Shown here piece by piece: positions 1 through 5,975 of a DNA stretch of 9,447 nt (positions are counted from its first letter, which is position 1; each line of letters begins with the position of its first letter). The DNA is from an uncultured Micrococcales bacterium (GTDB lineage Bacteria; Actinomycetota; Actinomycetes; Actinomycetales; Microbacteriaceae). The DNA lies in NCBI GenBank assembly GCA_937919125.1, contig CALFOB010000159.1, forward strand, positions 1-9,447. The letters run 5' to 3'. The notes beneath the pieces were generated by a model, which was not told the DNA's origin, ran no database searches, and saw only the letters and a list, made by a program, of their open reading frames with translations. The position numbers were made by a program, and so were the translations under genes.

Positions 1-344
1 AAAATGGCTAATACAAATCGGTAAAGCTTGAATGCTTTCGAGGAAAAACTCAAATAACTTGGGATGGCTGCAGTAAAGAAAGTGACTATCAGCAAGCAAG
101 TAGCCCAAAGCCACATGGACTTTAAGGAGGCAATGATTCCTAATGCCGCCACCAGAAAAACAACAAGTGAATTGAGATTGTTTATTGCAAGATAGCTTTG
201 CAGGACTCGCTTGATGGCAGTTCGTTTGGCACTCTTGTCGGCATCCGCGTCCCCTAAATATTCTTCTTTGAGCCTGGAGACTCTTTTAGCGCTTAGCCCA
301 AGGCCAAGCAAGCTAAGGAATCTAGTTGAATGTGTGTGCTTCAT
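1..344 (-). CDS. Membrane protein coupled to PadR regulator (partial)
   Basis: This is an open frame of 114 codons, read from the ATG at 344 down to the left edge with no stop, so the C-terminus lies outside the window. The N-terminal ~55 residues are basic and Ser/Lys/Arg-rich (for example RVSRLKEEYLGDADADK). Two hydrophobic stretches follow, at about residues 57–74 (including LVVFLVAALGIIASL) and 76–94 (WLWATCLLIVTFFTAAIP), joined by a very short turn, which suggests a helical hairpin in the membrane. The start codon overlaps the PadR stop as ATGA, so the two are almost certainly cotranscribed and translationally coupled. PadR regulators are often paired with a small membrane protein in this way. 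I do not recognise the family and infer only that it is the PadR partner. Confidence 0.72.
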   Translation of the reverse strand, partial: MKHTHSTRFLSLLGLGLSAKRVSRLKEEYLGDADADKSAKRTAIKRVLQSYLAINNLNSLVVFLVAALGIIASLKSMWLWATCLLIVTFFTAAIPSYLSFSSKAFKLYRFVLAI

Positions 345-664
345 GCTTGGACCTTTGCTCTGCTTTGAATCAGAATCGAAGGACTTTGCTTCTCAACCAC
401 TAATTGCTTTAGCGACTTCTTACCTGCGGATGTGACTTTGTAGAGTCTTCGTCTTGCTCCACGACGGTTGTTGTCTTCTTCCCAAAAAGATTCGACCCAT
501 CCATAGGCTTCGAACCTGTCCAGAACCGAATACACAGATCCAGATCCGAGCTGGGTCTCAGAGCATATATGTAATCCCCAGGTGGAACCTGCCTTGAGTT
601 CTGCCAGGAAGGCTGCAACTTTGATGGTTGGTTGAGTAATTCTGATAGGTGCTTTTTCAGTCAT
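341..664 (-). CDS. PadR-family winged-helix transcriptional regulator
   Basis: This 107-residue protein has the PadR-type winged-helix layout. An N-terminal helix (TIKVAAFLAELK) is followed by the recognition segment LGSGSVYSVLDRFEAYGWVE, where the S/T-x-Y-x-x-L-x-R-x-E-x-x-G-W/L pattern is characteristic of the family. A basic wing follows (NNRRGARRRLYKVTSAGKKSL), resembling the R-R-Y-Y-x-L-T-x-x-G pattern of PadR proteins. The length matches the short PadR subfamily, with only a brief C-terminal tail for dimerisation. Such proteins are usually ligand- or stress-responsive repressors of their own operon and of adjacent membrane-protein genes. It overlaps the downstream membrane gene by ATGA and is transcribed away from the small exported-protein gene. 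A near-perfect palindrome upstream at 691–712 is the obvious candidate operator. The effector is unknown. Confidence 0.88.
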   Translation of the reverse strand: MTEKAPIRITQPTIKVAAFLAELKAGSTWGLHICSETQLGSGSVYSVLDRFEAYGWVESFWEEDNNRRGARRRLYKVTSAGKKSLKQLVVEKQSPSILIQSRAKVQA

Positions 665-690
665 GCCTTCACTCTAACCTAAAAACTTGT

Positions 691-712
691 TTATTTGTTA
701 TATATCAAATAA
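691..712. promoter_or_regulatory. 22-bp palindrome, candidate PadR operator
   Basis: The arms TTATTTG (691–697) and CAAATAA (706–712) are perfect inverted repeats separated by 8 bases (TTATATAT). Of the 11 symmetric base pairs across the element, 10 match. It sits in the 69-base gap between the divergent padR and small exported-protein genes and overlaps promoter-like sequence: on the plus strand TTGTTT (687–692) is 17 bases from TAAGAT (710–715). PadR dimers typically bind dyads of this size with about an 8-base centre. Direct autoregulation is inference from position and symmetry. Confidence 0.6.
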
Positions 713-714
713 GA

Positions 715-731
715 TTTTCCCGAAGGGAGAA
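715..731 (+). promoter_or_regulatory. Ribosome binding site inside a small hairpin
   Basis: AAGGGAG at 723–729 lies just before the ATG at 734 and is a good Shine-Dalgarno match, supporting that start. The same bases can fold back: TTTTCCC (715–721) pairs with GGGAGAA (725–731) around a 3-base loop, with one G·T pair. This would hide the ribosome binding site if the transcript begins upstream of 715. The ribosome binding site is well supported; a regulatory role for the hairpin is speculative. Confidence 0.45.
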
Positions 732-733
732 AC

Positions 734-994
734 ATGAAAATACAAAAGGGGAAAGTAGCAATCACACTATTGGTCTTGGTGCTCATGATTCCACTGACTA
801 AGGGAGTGGGCCGGATGTTAGAAGAACGTGCAGGGAACAGATGCACGGCAACGCCTACCGATTCAGCCAATTTCAGCGCGTCAGTAGACCTTAATTTTGA
901 CACTCTTAGCTGGGTATGCCACCGAGAATATACAGACGAAAACGGTGAGCTTAATGGAATCGCCTCTACGCTCACTTTTCCACTCATTCCTTAG
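734..994 (+). CDS. Small exported or membrane-anchored protein, unknown function
   Basis: This 86-residue protein has a basic N-terminus (MKIQKGK), then a hydrophobic core (VAITLLVLVLMIPLT, about residues 8–22), typical of a signal peptide or single membrane anchor. The remaining ~60 residues are polar, rich in Thr, Ser, Asn and acidic residues, and contain exactly two cysteines, C37 and C62, which could form one disulfide outside the cell. A good ribosome binding site precedes the ATG and an intrinsic terminator follows the stop, so it is probably a single-gene transcript. It is divergent from padR and shares the palindromic control region, so it may be a PadR target. I do not recognise the family. 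An opposite-strand open frame over the same bases is less convincing. Confidence 0.6.
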   Translation: MKIQKGKVAITLLVLVLMIPLTKGVGRMLEERAGNRCTATPTDSANFSASVDLNFDTLSWVCHREYTDENGELNGIASTLTFPLIP

Positions 995-1014
995 GGGGAA
1001 TTCACACGGGAGAT

Positions 1015-1050
1015 CCCGTCTTGGCTTTATGCCAAGGCGGGTTTTCTTTT
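1015..1050 (+). terminator. Intrinsic terminator after small exported gene
   Basis: CCCGTCTTGGC (1015–1025) pairs with GCCAAGGCGGG (1031–1041) in an 11-bp stem with one G·T pair and a 5-base loop, followed by the T-rich run TTTTCTTTT (1042–1050). This is a textbook Rho-independent terminator. The 5' arm can also pair upstream: CGGG (1007–1010) and CCCG (1015–1018) around AGAT form a small competing hairpin. Confidence 0.85.
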
Positions 1051-1056
1051 ACTCGG

Positions 1057-1068
1057 TATTCTTGAGGT
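1057..1068 (+). promoter_or_regulatory. Possible -10 element for leaderless cbs transcript
   Basis: TATTCT (1057–1062) resembles a -10 box and ends six bases before the cbs ATG at 1069, the spacing expected when transcription starts at the start codon itself. The only Shine-Dalgarno-like string, GAGG at 1064–1067, is one base from the ATG and too close to work. No convincing -35 box is visible; its position would fall in the upstream terminator stem. Leaderless messages are common in actinobacteria. Confidence 0.35.
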
Positions 1069-2406
1069 ATGAAGTATTACAACAATGTGGTCGAACTTAT
1101 CGGCAATACCCCTTTAGTTAAGTTGAATAAGGTAACTGAAGGTATTGCCTGTACTGTGCTTGCCAAGGTTGAATACTTCAACCCAGGTGGTTCTATTAAG
1201 GACCGTATTGCAGAAAAGCTTATTGATGCTGCTGAAGCATCGGGACAGCTAAAGCCTGGTGGCACAATTGTTGAACCTACCTCAGGTAATACCGGTATTG
1301 GTTTGGCACTAGTTGCTCAGCAACGAGGATACAAATGCATCTTTGTTCTTCCAGACAAAGTAGCTGTTGACAAGATAAATACTCTTAAGGCTTATGGGGC
1401 AGAGGTAGTTGTTTGCCCGACTAACGTGGCTCACGAAGATCCTCGTAGTTACTATTCAGTTTCTGACCGTATTGCTAGAGAGACTCCAGGAGCTTTCAAG
1501 CCAGATCAATACAGCAACCTAAATGGGCCTGCATCTCACTATGAAACTACTGGTCCTGAAATCTGGAAAGACACAGACGGCAAAGTAACTCACGTTGTTA
1601 TCGGTGTTGGTACAGGTGGAACTGTTTCAGGTGTTGGTAAGTATCTGAAAGAAGTTAGCAACGGGGCTGTTCAGATTATTGGTTGTGATCCAGCTGGTTC
1701 TGTTTATTCAAATGGAACAGGAAGACCTTACCTAGTTGAAGGTGTTGGTCGAGGAGATGATTTCCTACCTGGAGCATTTAACGAAACTGTAGTTGACCAG
1801 TTTGTTCCAGTTCCTGATCTTGATTCATTCATGATGACAAGAAGACTTGGTAGAGAAGAAGGATTACTCGTTGGTCCTTCTTGTGGAATGGCAGCTGTCG
1901 CTGCTTTGAAGGTAGCCAAAACTCTTCCTGCTGAGGCAGTTGTAGTTGTTATCCTGCCTGATGGTGGAAGAGGATACCTAGCTAAGGTATTCAATGACAC
2001 TTGGCTTAGAACCTTTGGCTTTATGCCTCGTCTGGAGGATGCTGTTGAAGATCTAGTAACCGGCACTCAAGAGAAGCCACAGCTTGTGAGCGTGAAGACT
2101 ACTGACACCATCAAGGATGCTCTAGATAAGAATGCAGACTTCGTTGTTGTCTTCAACAACGCTCCTCCTGTTAGAGCAGGAGAGATATCGGGTGTTCTAA
2201 GACTTGCTCACCTAAAGGCAGGACTTGCCTCTGGTGCTTTCAAGGAAACTGATCTAGTCGAGACACACATGGAAGCAAGACCTGTTCCTGTGGGCTACAC
2301 CGACACCATAACCACAGCTAAGGAAGTACTAGCTGATGAAGATTGTGCGCTGGTACTTAGAGAAGGCGAAGTAATCGCCCTTTTGACCCATAGCCATTTC
2401 GTTTAG
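1069..2406 (+). CDS. cbs: Cystathionine beta-synthase
   Basis: This PLP enzyme condenses homocysteine with serine (or an activated serine) to make cystathionine, the first step of reverse transsulfuration, in the cytoplasm. The N-terminal opening YYNNVVELIGNTPLVKL is typical of the family and fixes the start. The Schiff-base lysine is K44 in PGGSIKDR, the asparagine loop is EPTSGNTG (69–76), and the PLP-phosphate loop is GTGGT (181–185). After the catalytic fold (to about residue 330) comes a linker and a C-terminal pair of CBS domains (about 336–445), as in mycobacterial Cbs; the second seems to end slightly early at ALLTHSHFV. No N-terminal heme-binding extension is present. The total of 445 residues fits the actinobacterial form. 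It heads the probable cbs–metB–methyltransferase operon. Cysteine synthase is unlikely because of the CBS domains. Confidence 0.93.
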   Translation: MKYYNNVVELIGNTPLVKLNKVTEGIACTVLAKVEYFNPGGSIKDRIAEKLIDAAEASGQLKPGGTIVEPTSGNTGIGLALVAQQRGYKCIFVLPDKVAVDKINTLKAYGAEVVVCPTNVAHEDPRSYYSVSDRIARETPGAFKPDQYSNLNGPASHYETTGPEIWKDTDGKVTHVVIGVGTGGTVSGVGKYLKEVSNGAVQIIGCDPAGSVYSNGTGRPYLVEGVGRGDDFLPGAFNETVVDQFVPVPDLDSFMMTRRLGREEGLLVGPSCGMAAVAALKVAKTLPAEAVVVVILPDGGRGYLAKVFNDTWLRTFGFMPRLEDAVEDLVTGTQEKPQLVSVKTTDTIKDALDKNADFVVVFNNAPPVRAGEISGVLRLAHLKAGLASGAFKETDLVETHMEARPVPVGYTDTITTAKEVLADEDCALVLREGEVIALLTHSHFV

Positions 2407-2431
2407 TCTTGAAGCAATAAGAAAGAATCTA

Positions 2432-3580
2432 ATGTCAAAGTTTGAAACCAGAGCAATCCACGTAGCCCAGCATCCAGATGAGAGAACTGGTGGAGTTATC
2501 CCACCTATTCACATGACCACCACCCATAAGCAAGATGGTGTTGGCAATCTACGTGAAGGTTACGAATACAACCGTGCTGCTAACCCAACGAGAACCGCTC
2601 TGCAGGAAGCTTTAGCTTCTCTAGAAGGCGGACGTTTTGGAATGAGCTTCTCAAGTGGTCTAGCTGCTGAAGATGCAATTATTCGAGGAGTACTTGCTCC
2701 TGGCGATCACGTGATTCTGGCTAACGATCTTTATGGTGGTTCTTATAGGCTCTTTGCTCGTGTCCACAAGGCATGGGGAATTGACTTCACAATCGTTGAC
2801 CTAAATGATGAAGCTGCTTTGGAGAGTGCATTCATTGAAGGTAAGACCAAGCTGGTTTGGATTGAGACACCATCCAACCCAATGATGACAATCTTCGACA
2901 TCGCTAAGGTCTCTGCTGTTGCACACAAGCACGGAGCAGTTGCAGTTGTTGACAATACTTTTGCTACTCCTTACCTTCAGCGTCCACTTGAACTAGGTGC
3001 TGACATTGTTATTCACTCAACTACCAAGTACCTAGGTGGACACAGCGATGTTCTCGGTGGAGCTGTAGTTCTAAACGATGGAGAACTTGCTAAGAAGATT
3101 GAGTTCATTCAGTTTGCTGTTGGTGCTGTTTCATCGCCTTTTGATGCATGGCTTACACACAGATCTCTGAAGACACTTGCTCTTCGTATGGATAGACACT
3201 GCTCTAATGGACAGGCTGTTGCTGAGTTCCTAACTACACAGAAGAAAACAGTTTCTGCTGTTTACTATCCAGGATTGATTGATCACCCAGGTCACGATGT
3301 TGCAAGAAAGCAAATGGATGGCTTTGGTGGAATTATCACGTTCAAGCTTGTTGGTGGGGTAGCAGCAGCTAAGAAGTTCTGTGAGAACACAGAACTCTTT
3401 ACTCTTGCTGAATCTCTAGGCGGAGTTGAGTCTTTGGTTAACTATCCAGCTGAAATGACCCATGCGTCTGTTAAGGGAACTCCTATTGAAGTTTCTGGAG
3501 ACATTGTTCGTCTGTCTGTCGGTGTTGAGCACATCGACGACATTATTGCTGACCTAACCCAAGCTCTAGAGAGCCTGTAA
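2432..3580 (+). CDS. metB: Cystathionine gamma-synthase/gamma-lyase family enzyme
   Basis: This 382-residue Cys/Met-metabolism PLP enzyme makes cystathionine from an activated homoserine and cysteine (gamma-synthase) or splits cystathionine to cysteine, 2-oxobutyrate and ammonia (gamma-lyase). Visible landmarks are YEYNRAANPTR with Y46 and R48, which bind PLP phosphate from the neighbouring subunit; SSGLAAEDA; the aspartate in VVDNTFATPYLQ; the Schiff-base lysine K199 in HSTTKYLGGHSD; and SLGGVESLVNYPAEMTHAS near the C-terminus. Numbering is within a residue of E. coli MetB. It lies 25 bases after cbs with only a weak purine-rich ribosome binding site, so cotranscription is likely. The same gene order in mycobacteria is annotated cbs–metB. 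Sequence inspection cannot separate synthase from lyase; next to cbs, lyase activity completing homocysteine-to-cysteine conversion is attractive. Confidence 0.9.
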   Translation: MSKFETRAIHVAQHPDERTGGVIPPIHMTTTHKQDGVGNLREGYEYNRAANPTRTALQEALASLEGGRFGMSFSSGLAAEDAIIRGVLAPGDHVILANDLYGGSYRLFARVHKAWGIDFTIVDLNDEAALESAFIEGKTKLVWIETPSNPMMTIFDIAKVSAVAHKHGAVAVVDNTFATPYLQRPLELGADIVIHSTTKYLGGHSDVLGGAVVLNDGELAKKIEFIQFAVGAVSSPFDAWLTHRSLKTLALRMDRHCSNGQAVAEFLTTQKKTVSAVYYPGLIDHPGHDVARKQMDGFGGIITFKLVGGVAAAKKFCENTELFTLAESLGGVESLVNYPAEMTHASVKGTPIEVSGDIVRLSVGVEHIDDIIADLTQALESL

Positions 3581-3584
3581 ATAC

Positions 3585-4181
3585 ATGTCAGCTTCAGAGC
3601 AAGACAGAGTTCAAGCAATCTATGACGAGTTTGCTAAGAGCTACGATGATCACTACGCTTCAGCTGAATTCCAAGAAGAAGACCAATCTCTATTCAGGAT
3701 TCTTTCCCCTTGGATTAGAGGAAAAGTATTAGACCTTGGTTGCGGAACTGGATTGACTCTGACCTATAACGACATCAGCAAGGATGACTATCTAGGCGTT
3801 GATCCAAGTGCTGGAATGCTTGAGAAACTTCAGGCTAAGTTCCCTGGGTTTGCTACTGTGAACTCTACTTTTGAGCAGTGGAATGAATCTGACCAGGGTT
3901 CCAAGTTTGAGACCATCTTGGGTTTATTTGGTGCTCCTGCCTACTTCGCTAAAGAGTCTTACGCACAGGTTTTAGAAAGACTTGCCCCTAAAGGCCACTA
4001 TTTCCTTATGTTCTATAAGCCTGGCTATTTCCCAGCCCATATCTATACCGAGGAAGACAAGGCTGCTGCCAAGGCTCGAATTGATTATGACCTGATCAAT
4101 TCGACCTTTGAAACCACCTTTGTTTTCACTAATTATCTAGTTGCCACCAACATCCCTGCGGAGTATTTGCCAGCACGGTAA
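3585..4181 (+). CDS. Class I SAM-dependent methyltransferase
   Basis: This 198-residue protein has the class I methyltransferase fold. Motif I is VLDLGCGTG (48–56), the SAM-binding loop. It is followed by YLGVDPSAGMLEKLQAKFPG, where D73 sits at the end of strand 2 and would hold the ribose hydroxyls. The N-terminus (QDRVQAIYDEFAKSYDDHYAS) resembles the cap helix of UbiE/type 11 small-molecule methyltransferases. No membrane segment or substrate-specific domain is seen. The ATG lies 4 bases after the metB stop with no strong ribosome binding site, implying translational coupling. Position in a transsulfuration operon suggests a link to SAM/homocysteine turnover, but the substrate is unknown and housekeeping methylation of an unrelated metabolite is equally possible. 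Confidence 0.82.
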   Translation: MSASEQDRVQAIYDEFAKSYDDHYASAEFQEEDQSLFRILSPWIRGKVLDLGCGTGLTLTYNDISKDDYLGVDPSAGMLEKLQAKFPGFATVNSTFEQWNESDQGSKFETILGLFGAPAYFAKESYAQVLERLAPKGHYFLMFYKPGYFPAHIYTEEDKAAAKARIDYDLINSTFETTFVFTNYLVATNIPAEYLPAR

Positions 4182-4201
4182 CACTTGGTAACAGTGGTTT
4201 T
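4182..4201 (+). terminator. Weak hairpin with T-run after methyltransferase
   Basis: CACT (4182–4185) can pair with AGTG (4193–4196) around a 7-base loop, followed one base later by TTTT (4198–4201). The stem is only 4 bp, so this is at best a weak terminator for the cbs–metB–methyltransferase transcript. Confidence 0.25.
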
Positions 4202-4258
4202 AGGGCTCCAAAATTTAGGGCAAAATGTATCTGAAACATACTTAAAAACCTAAAGGAG
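4199..4258 (+). promoter_or_regulatory. Probable promoter region and RBS for ABC importer
   Basis: The 84-base gap before the importer holds two copies of TTTAGGGC (4199–4206 and 4214–4221), a -10-like CATACT (4237–4242) and the strong ribosome binding site AAAGGAG (4252–4258), seven bases from the ATG at 4266. The RBS is clear and fixes the start. The promoter call rests on the gap size, AT-richness and a single imperfect -10 box; no good -35 is seen. The 15-base repeat spacing could reflect an operator, or chance. Confidence 0.4.
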
Positions 4259-4265
4259 TTCACAA

Positions 4266-5096
4266 ATGGCTTTATCAAAGAAAACGCTATGGCGCGGGTT
4301 TGCGGCAGCTGCTGCAGTGCTATTGGCTACAACACTTACTGCCTGTTCAACAGGTAGCGTCGCAGGTGACACAGTCACCGAAGGCAAACTAACTATTGGT
4401 ACCGGTAACCCTGCTTACTTCCCATGGGTTATTGACGACAAGCCTGAATCAGGTGAAGGCTTCGAAGCTGCAGTTGCATATGCAGTTGCTGAAAAGCTTG
4501 GCTTCGCTAAGGAAGACGTCATCTGGGTTCGCACAACATTCGATGAGGCAATTGCTCCTGGAGTTAAGAACTTTGACTTCAACTTGCAGCAGTACTCAAT
4601 CACTGAAGAGCGTAAGGCAAACATTGATTTCTCAACTCCTTACTACGAGACAGCTCAGGTTGTTGTAACAGTTGGATCATCTCCTGCAGCAGGTGCGACA
4701 AGCATTGCTGATCTTCAGGGATACCTAATTGGTGCCGCAACTGGAACTACTTCATACAATGCAATTGGTGATGTAATCAAGCCAACTCAGGATGCACTTG
4801 CATTCAACTCAAACGATGATGCAAAGGCTGCTCTTACTAACGGACAGGTTGATGCAATCGTGCTAGATCTTCCAACAGCACTTTACGCATCTTGCTGTGA
4901 ACTAGACGGTGGAAAGATCATTGGCCAGCTTCCAACAGCTGACAAGGGTGACCAGTTCGGTCTAGTACTAGACAAGGGTTCAAAGCTAACTGCTGCAGTA
5001 AGCAAGGCTCTTGATGAACTACGTGCTGATGGCACACTAGCTCGCCTAGAAGAGCAGTGGCTAACAGCAGATGCTGGTGTTCCAGTACTGAAGTAA
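4266..5096 (+). CDS. ABC importer amino acid-binding lipoprotein
   Basis: This is the extracytoplasmic substrate-binding component of a polar amino acid ABC importer (SBP family 3, HisJ/GlnH-like), 276 residues. A basic start (MALSKKTLWR) and a hydrophobic stretch lead to the lipobox L24-T-A-C27, so the mature protein is a lipoprotein tethered by C27. The family hallmark segment NLQQYSITEERKANIDFSTP includes R116, expected to bind the ligand carboxylate, and D201 in IVLDLPTAL is the expected amino-group ligand. Both are as in HisJ-type proteins, so an alpha-amino acid is the likely substrate. Which one cannot be read from sequence. Adjacent cysteines C210–C211 lie shortly after D201 and are unusual. 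It is the first gene of the importer operon, preceded by a strong ribosome binding site. Confidence 0.9.
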   Translation: MALSKKTLWRGFAAAAAVLLATTLTACSTGSVAGDTVTEGKLTIGTGNPAYFPWVIDDKPESGEGFEAAVAYAVAEKLGFAKEDVIWVRTTFDEAIAPGVKNFDFNLQQYSITEERKANIDFSTPYYETAQVVVTVGSSPAAGATSIADLQGYLIGAATGTTSYNAIGDVIKPTQDALAFNSNDDAKAALTNGQVDAIVLDLPTALYASCCELDGGKIIGQLPTADKGDQFGLVLDKGSKLTAAVSKALDELRADGTLARLEEQWLTADAGVPVLK

Positions 5097-5105
5097 TCTA
5101 TACCT

Positions 5106-5975
5106 ATGAGTAATAGCGAAGCCCGTAGGTTCAGCCCAAGTGAAATTGAGCTGGACCGACGGGCTTTCCGCTTAGCTCGGAAAAGAAAGTCAACTCTTGT
5201 TGCTTTTGTAAGCACAATTGCTTTTGCTGTTATCGCTTGGCTATCCCTTGTTAATTCACCAGGATGGCCACGAGTTGAGCAGAGTTTCTTCAACCTTGAA
5301 ACCGCAGTTGAAGCCCTGCCTGCAGTATTAGAGGGTCTGCTACTAAACCTGCGAGTTCTGTTTTTCTCAGTCATCGGTGTTCTAGTCTTCGGTCTTACTC
5401 TTGCTCTTCTTAGGACCCTTCGTTCACCTATCTTTACCCCAATCAGACTCTTAGCTCGTGGCTACGTTGATCTGTTTAGAGGACTACCTCTGATTATTGT
5501 TTTGTATCTAGTTGGCTTTGGTATTCCAGGTCTTCGTCTTGAATTCTTAGGAAGAATCCCTGTTGAGGTTCTAGGTACTCTGGCTCTAACCCTTACCTAC
5601 AGCGCCTATGTTGCTGAAGTGTTTAGAGCAGGTATTGAAGCTGTTCACCCATCTCAACGGCTAGCTGCTAGATCTCTTGGTTTGAGCTATAGCCAGACCA
5701 TGAGACTAGTTGTCTTGCCACAGGCATTTAGAAAAGTAGCACCACCTCTAATGAATGACTTTGTTTCATTGCAAAAGGATGTTGGTCTTATCTCTGTCCT
5801 AGGTGCTGTTGATGCTGTTAGAGCAGCGCAGATTGAAGTTGCTCAGTTTGCTAACTTCACACCATATGTAGTTTCTGGTTTGTTGTTTGTTCTACTTGCT
5901 ATTCCAACTGTTAGAGCAGCTGATTACGTCACCAACCGATTAGCGAAGCGTGAGCAGGCTGGAGGTGTTCTATGA
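5106..5975 (+). CDS. Amino acid ABC importer permease
   Basis: This is an inner-membrane permease of the HisM/GlnP family, 289 residues. A charged cytoplasmic N-terminus of ~30 residues precedes a first membrane span (LVAFVSTIAFAVIAWLSLV). After an external loop there are further spans including LFFSVIGVLVFGLTLALL, LPLIIVLYLVGFGI, the segment around VLGTLALTLTYSAYVAEVF, and a final VVSGLLFVLLAIPTV. The EAA loop that docks on the ATPase is clear from about residue 178: EAVHPSQRLAARSLGLS through VLPQAFRKVAPP. It begins 9 bases after the binding-protein stop without a good ribosome binding site, and its stop overlaps the ATPase start as ATGA. A single permease gene suggests a homodimeric channel. 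The N-terminal span before the main transport domain is common in actinobacterial versions. Confidence 0.9.
   Translation: MSNSEARRFSPSEIELDRRAFRLARKRKSTLVAFVSTIAFAVIAWLSLVNSPGWPRVEQSFFNLETAVEALPAVLEGLLLNLRVLFFSVIGVLVFGLTLALLRTLRSPIFTPIRLLARGYVDLFRGLPLIIVLYLVGFGIPGLRLEFLGRIPVEVLGTLALTLTYSAYVAEVFRAGIEAVHPSQRLAARSLGLSYSQTMRLVVLPQAFRKVAPPLMNDFVSLQKDVGLISVLGAVDAVRAAQIEVAQFANFTPYVVSGLLFVLLAIPTVRAADYVTNRLAKREQAGGVL

Noticed and set aside
211..435. Plus-strand open frame of 74 codons
   Set aside because: It lies opposite the coupled padR and membrane-protein genes, has no ribosome binding site and no recognisable domain.
691..987. Minus-strand open frame of 98 codons
   Set aside because: It overlaps the small exported-protein gene, which has a good ribosome binding site, signal-like N-terminus and matching terminator; the minus frame has none of these and ends inside the palindrome.
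995..1068. SAM, T-box or cobalamin riboswitch before cbs
   Set aside because: The gap is only 74 bases and is mostly terminator; none of the conserved riboswitch cores is present.
1069..1080. A later or different start for cbs
   Set aside because: The residues from the ATG at 1069 (MKYYNNVVELIGNTPL) match the family N-terminus, so the start is kept despite the missing Shine-Dalgarno site.
897..1121. Plus-strand open frame crossing the terminator into cbs
   Set aside because: It would be translated through a strong intrinsic terminator and overlaps the well-supported cbs start in another frame.
4883..5374. Minus-strand open frame of 163 codons
   Set aside because: It spans the end of the binding protein and start of the permease in antisense; its Ser/Arg-rich translation is typical of a shadow frame.
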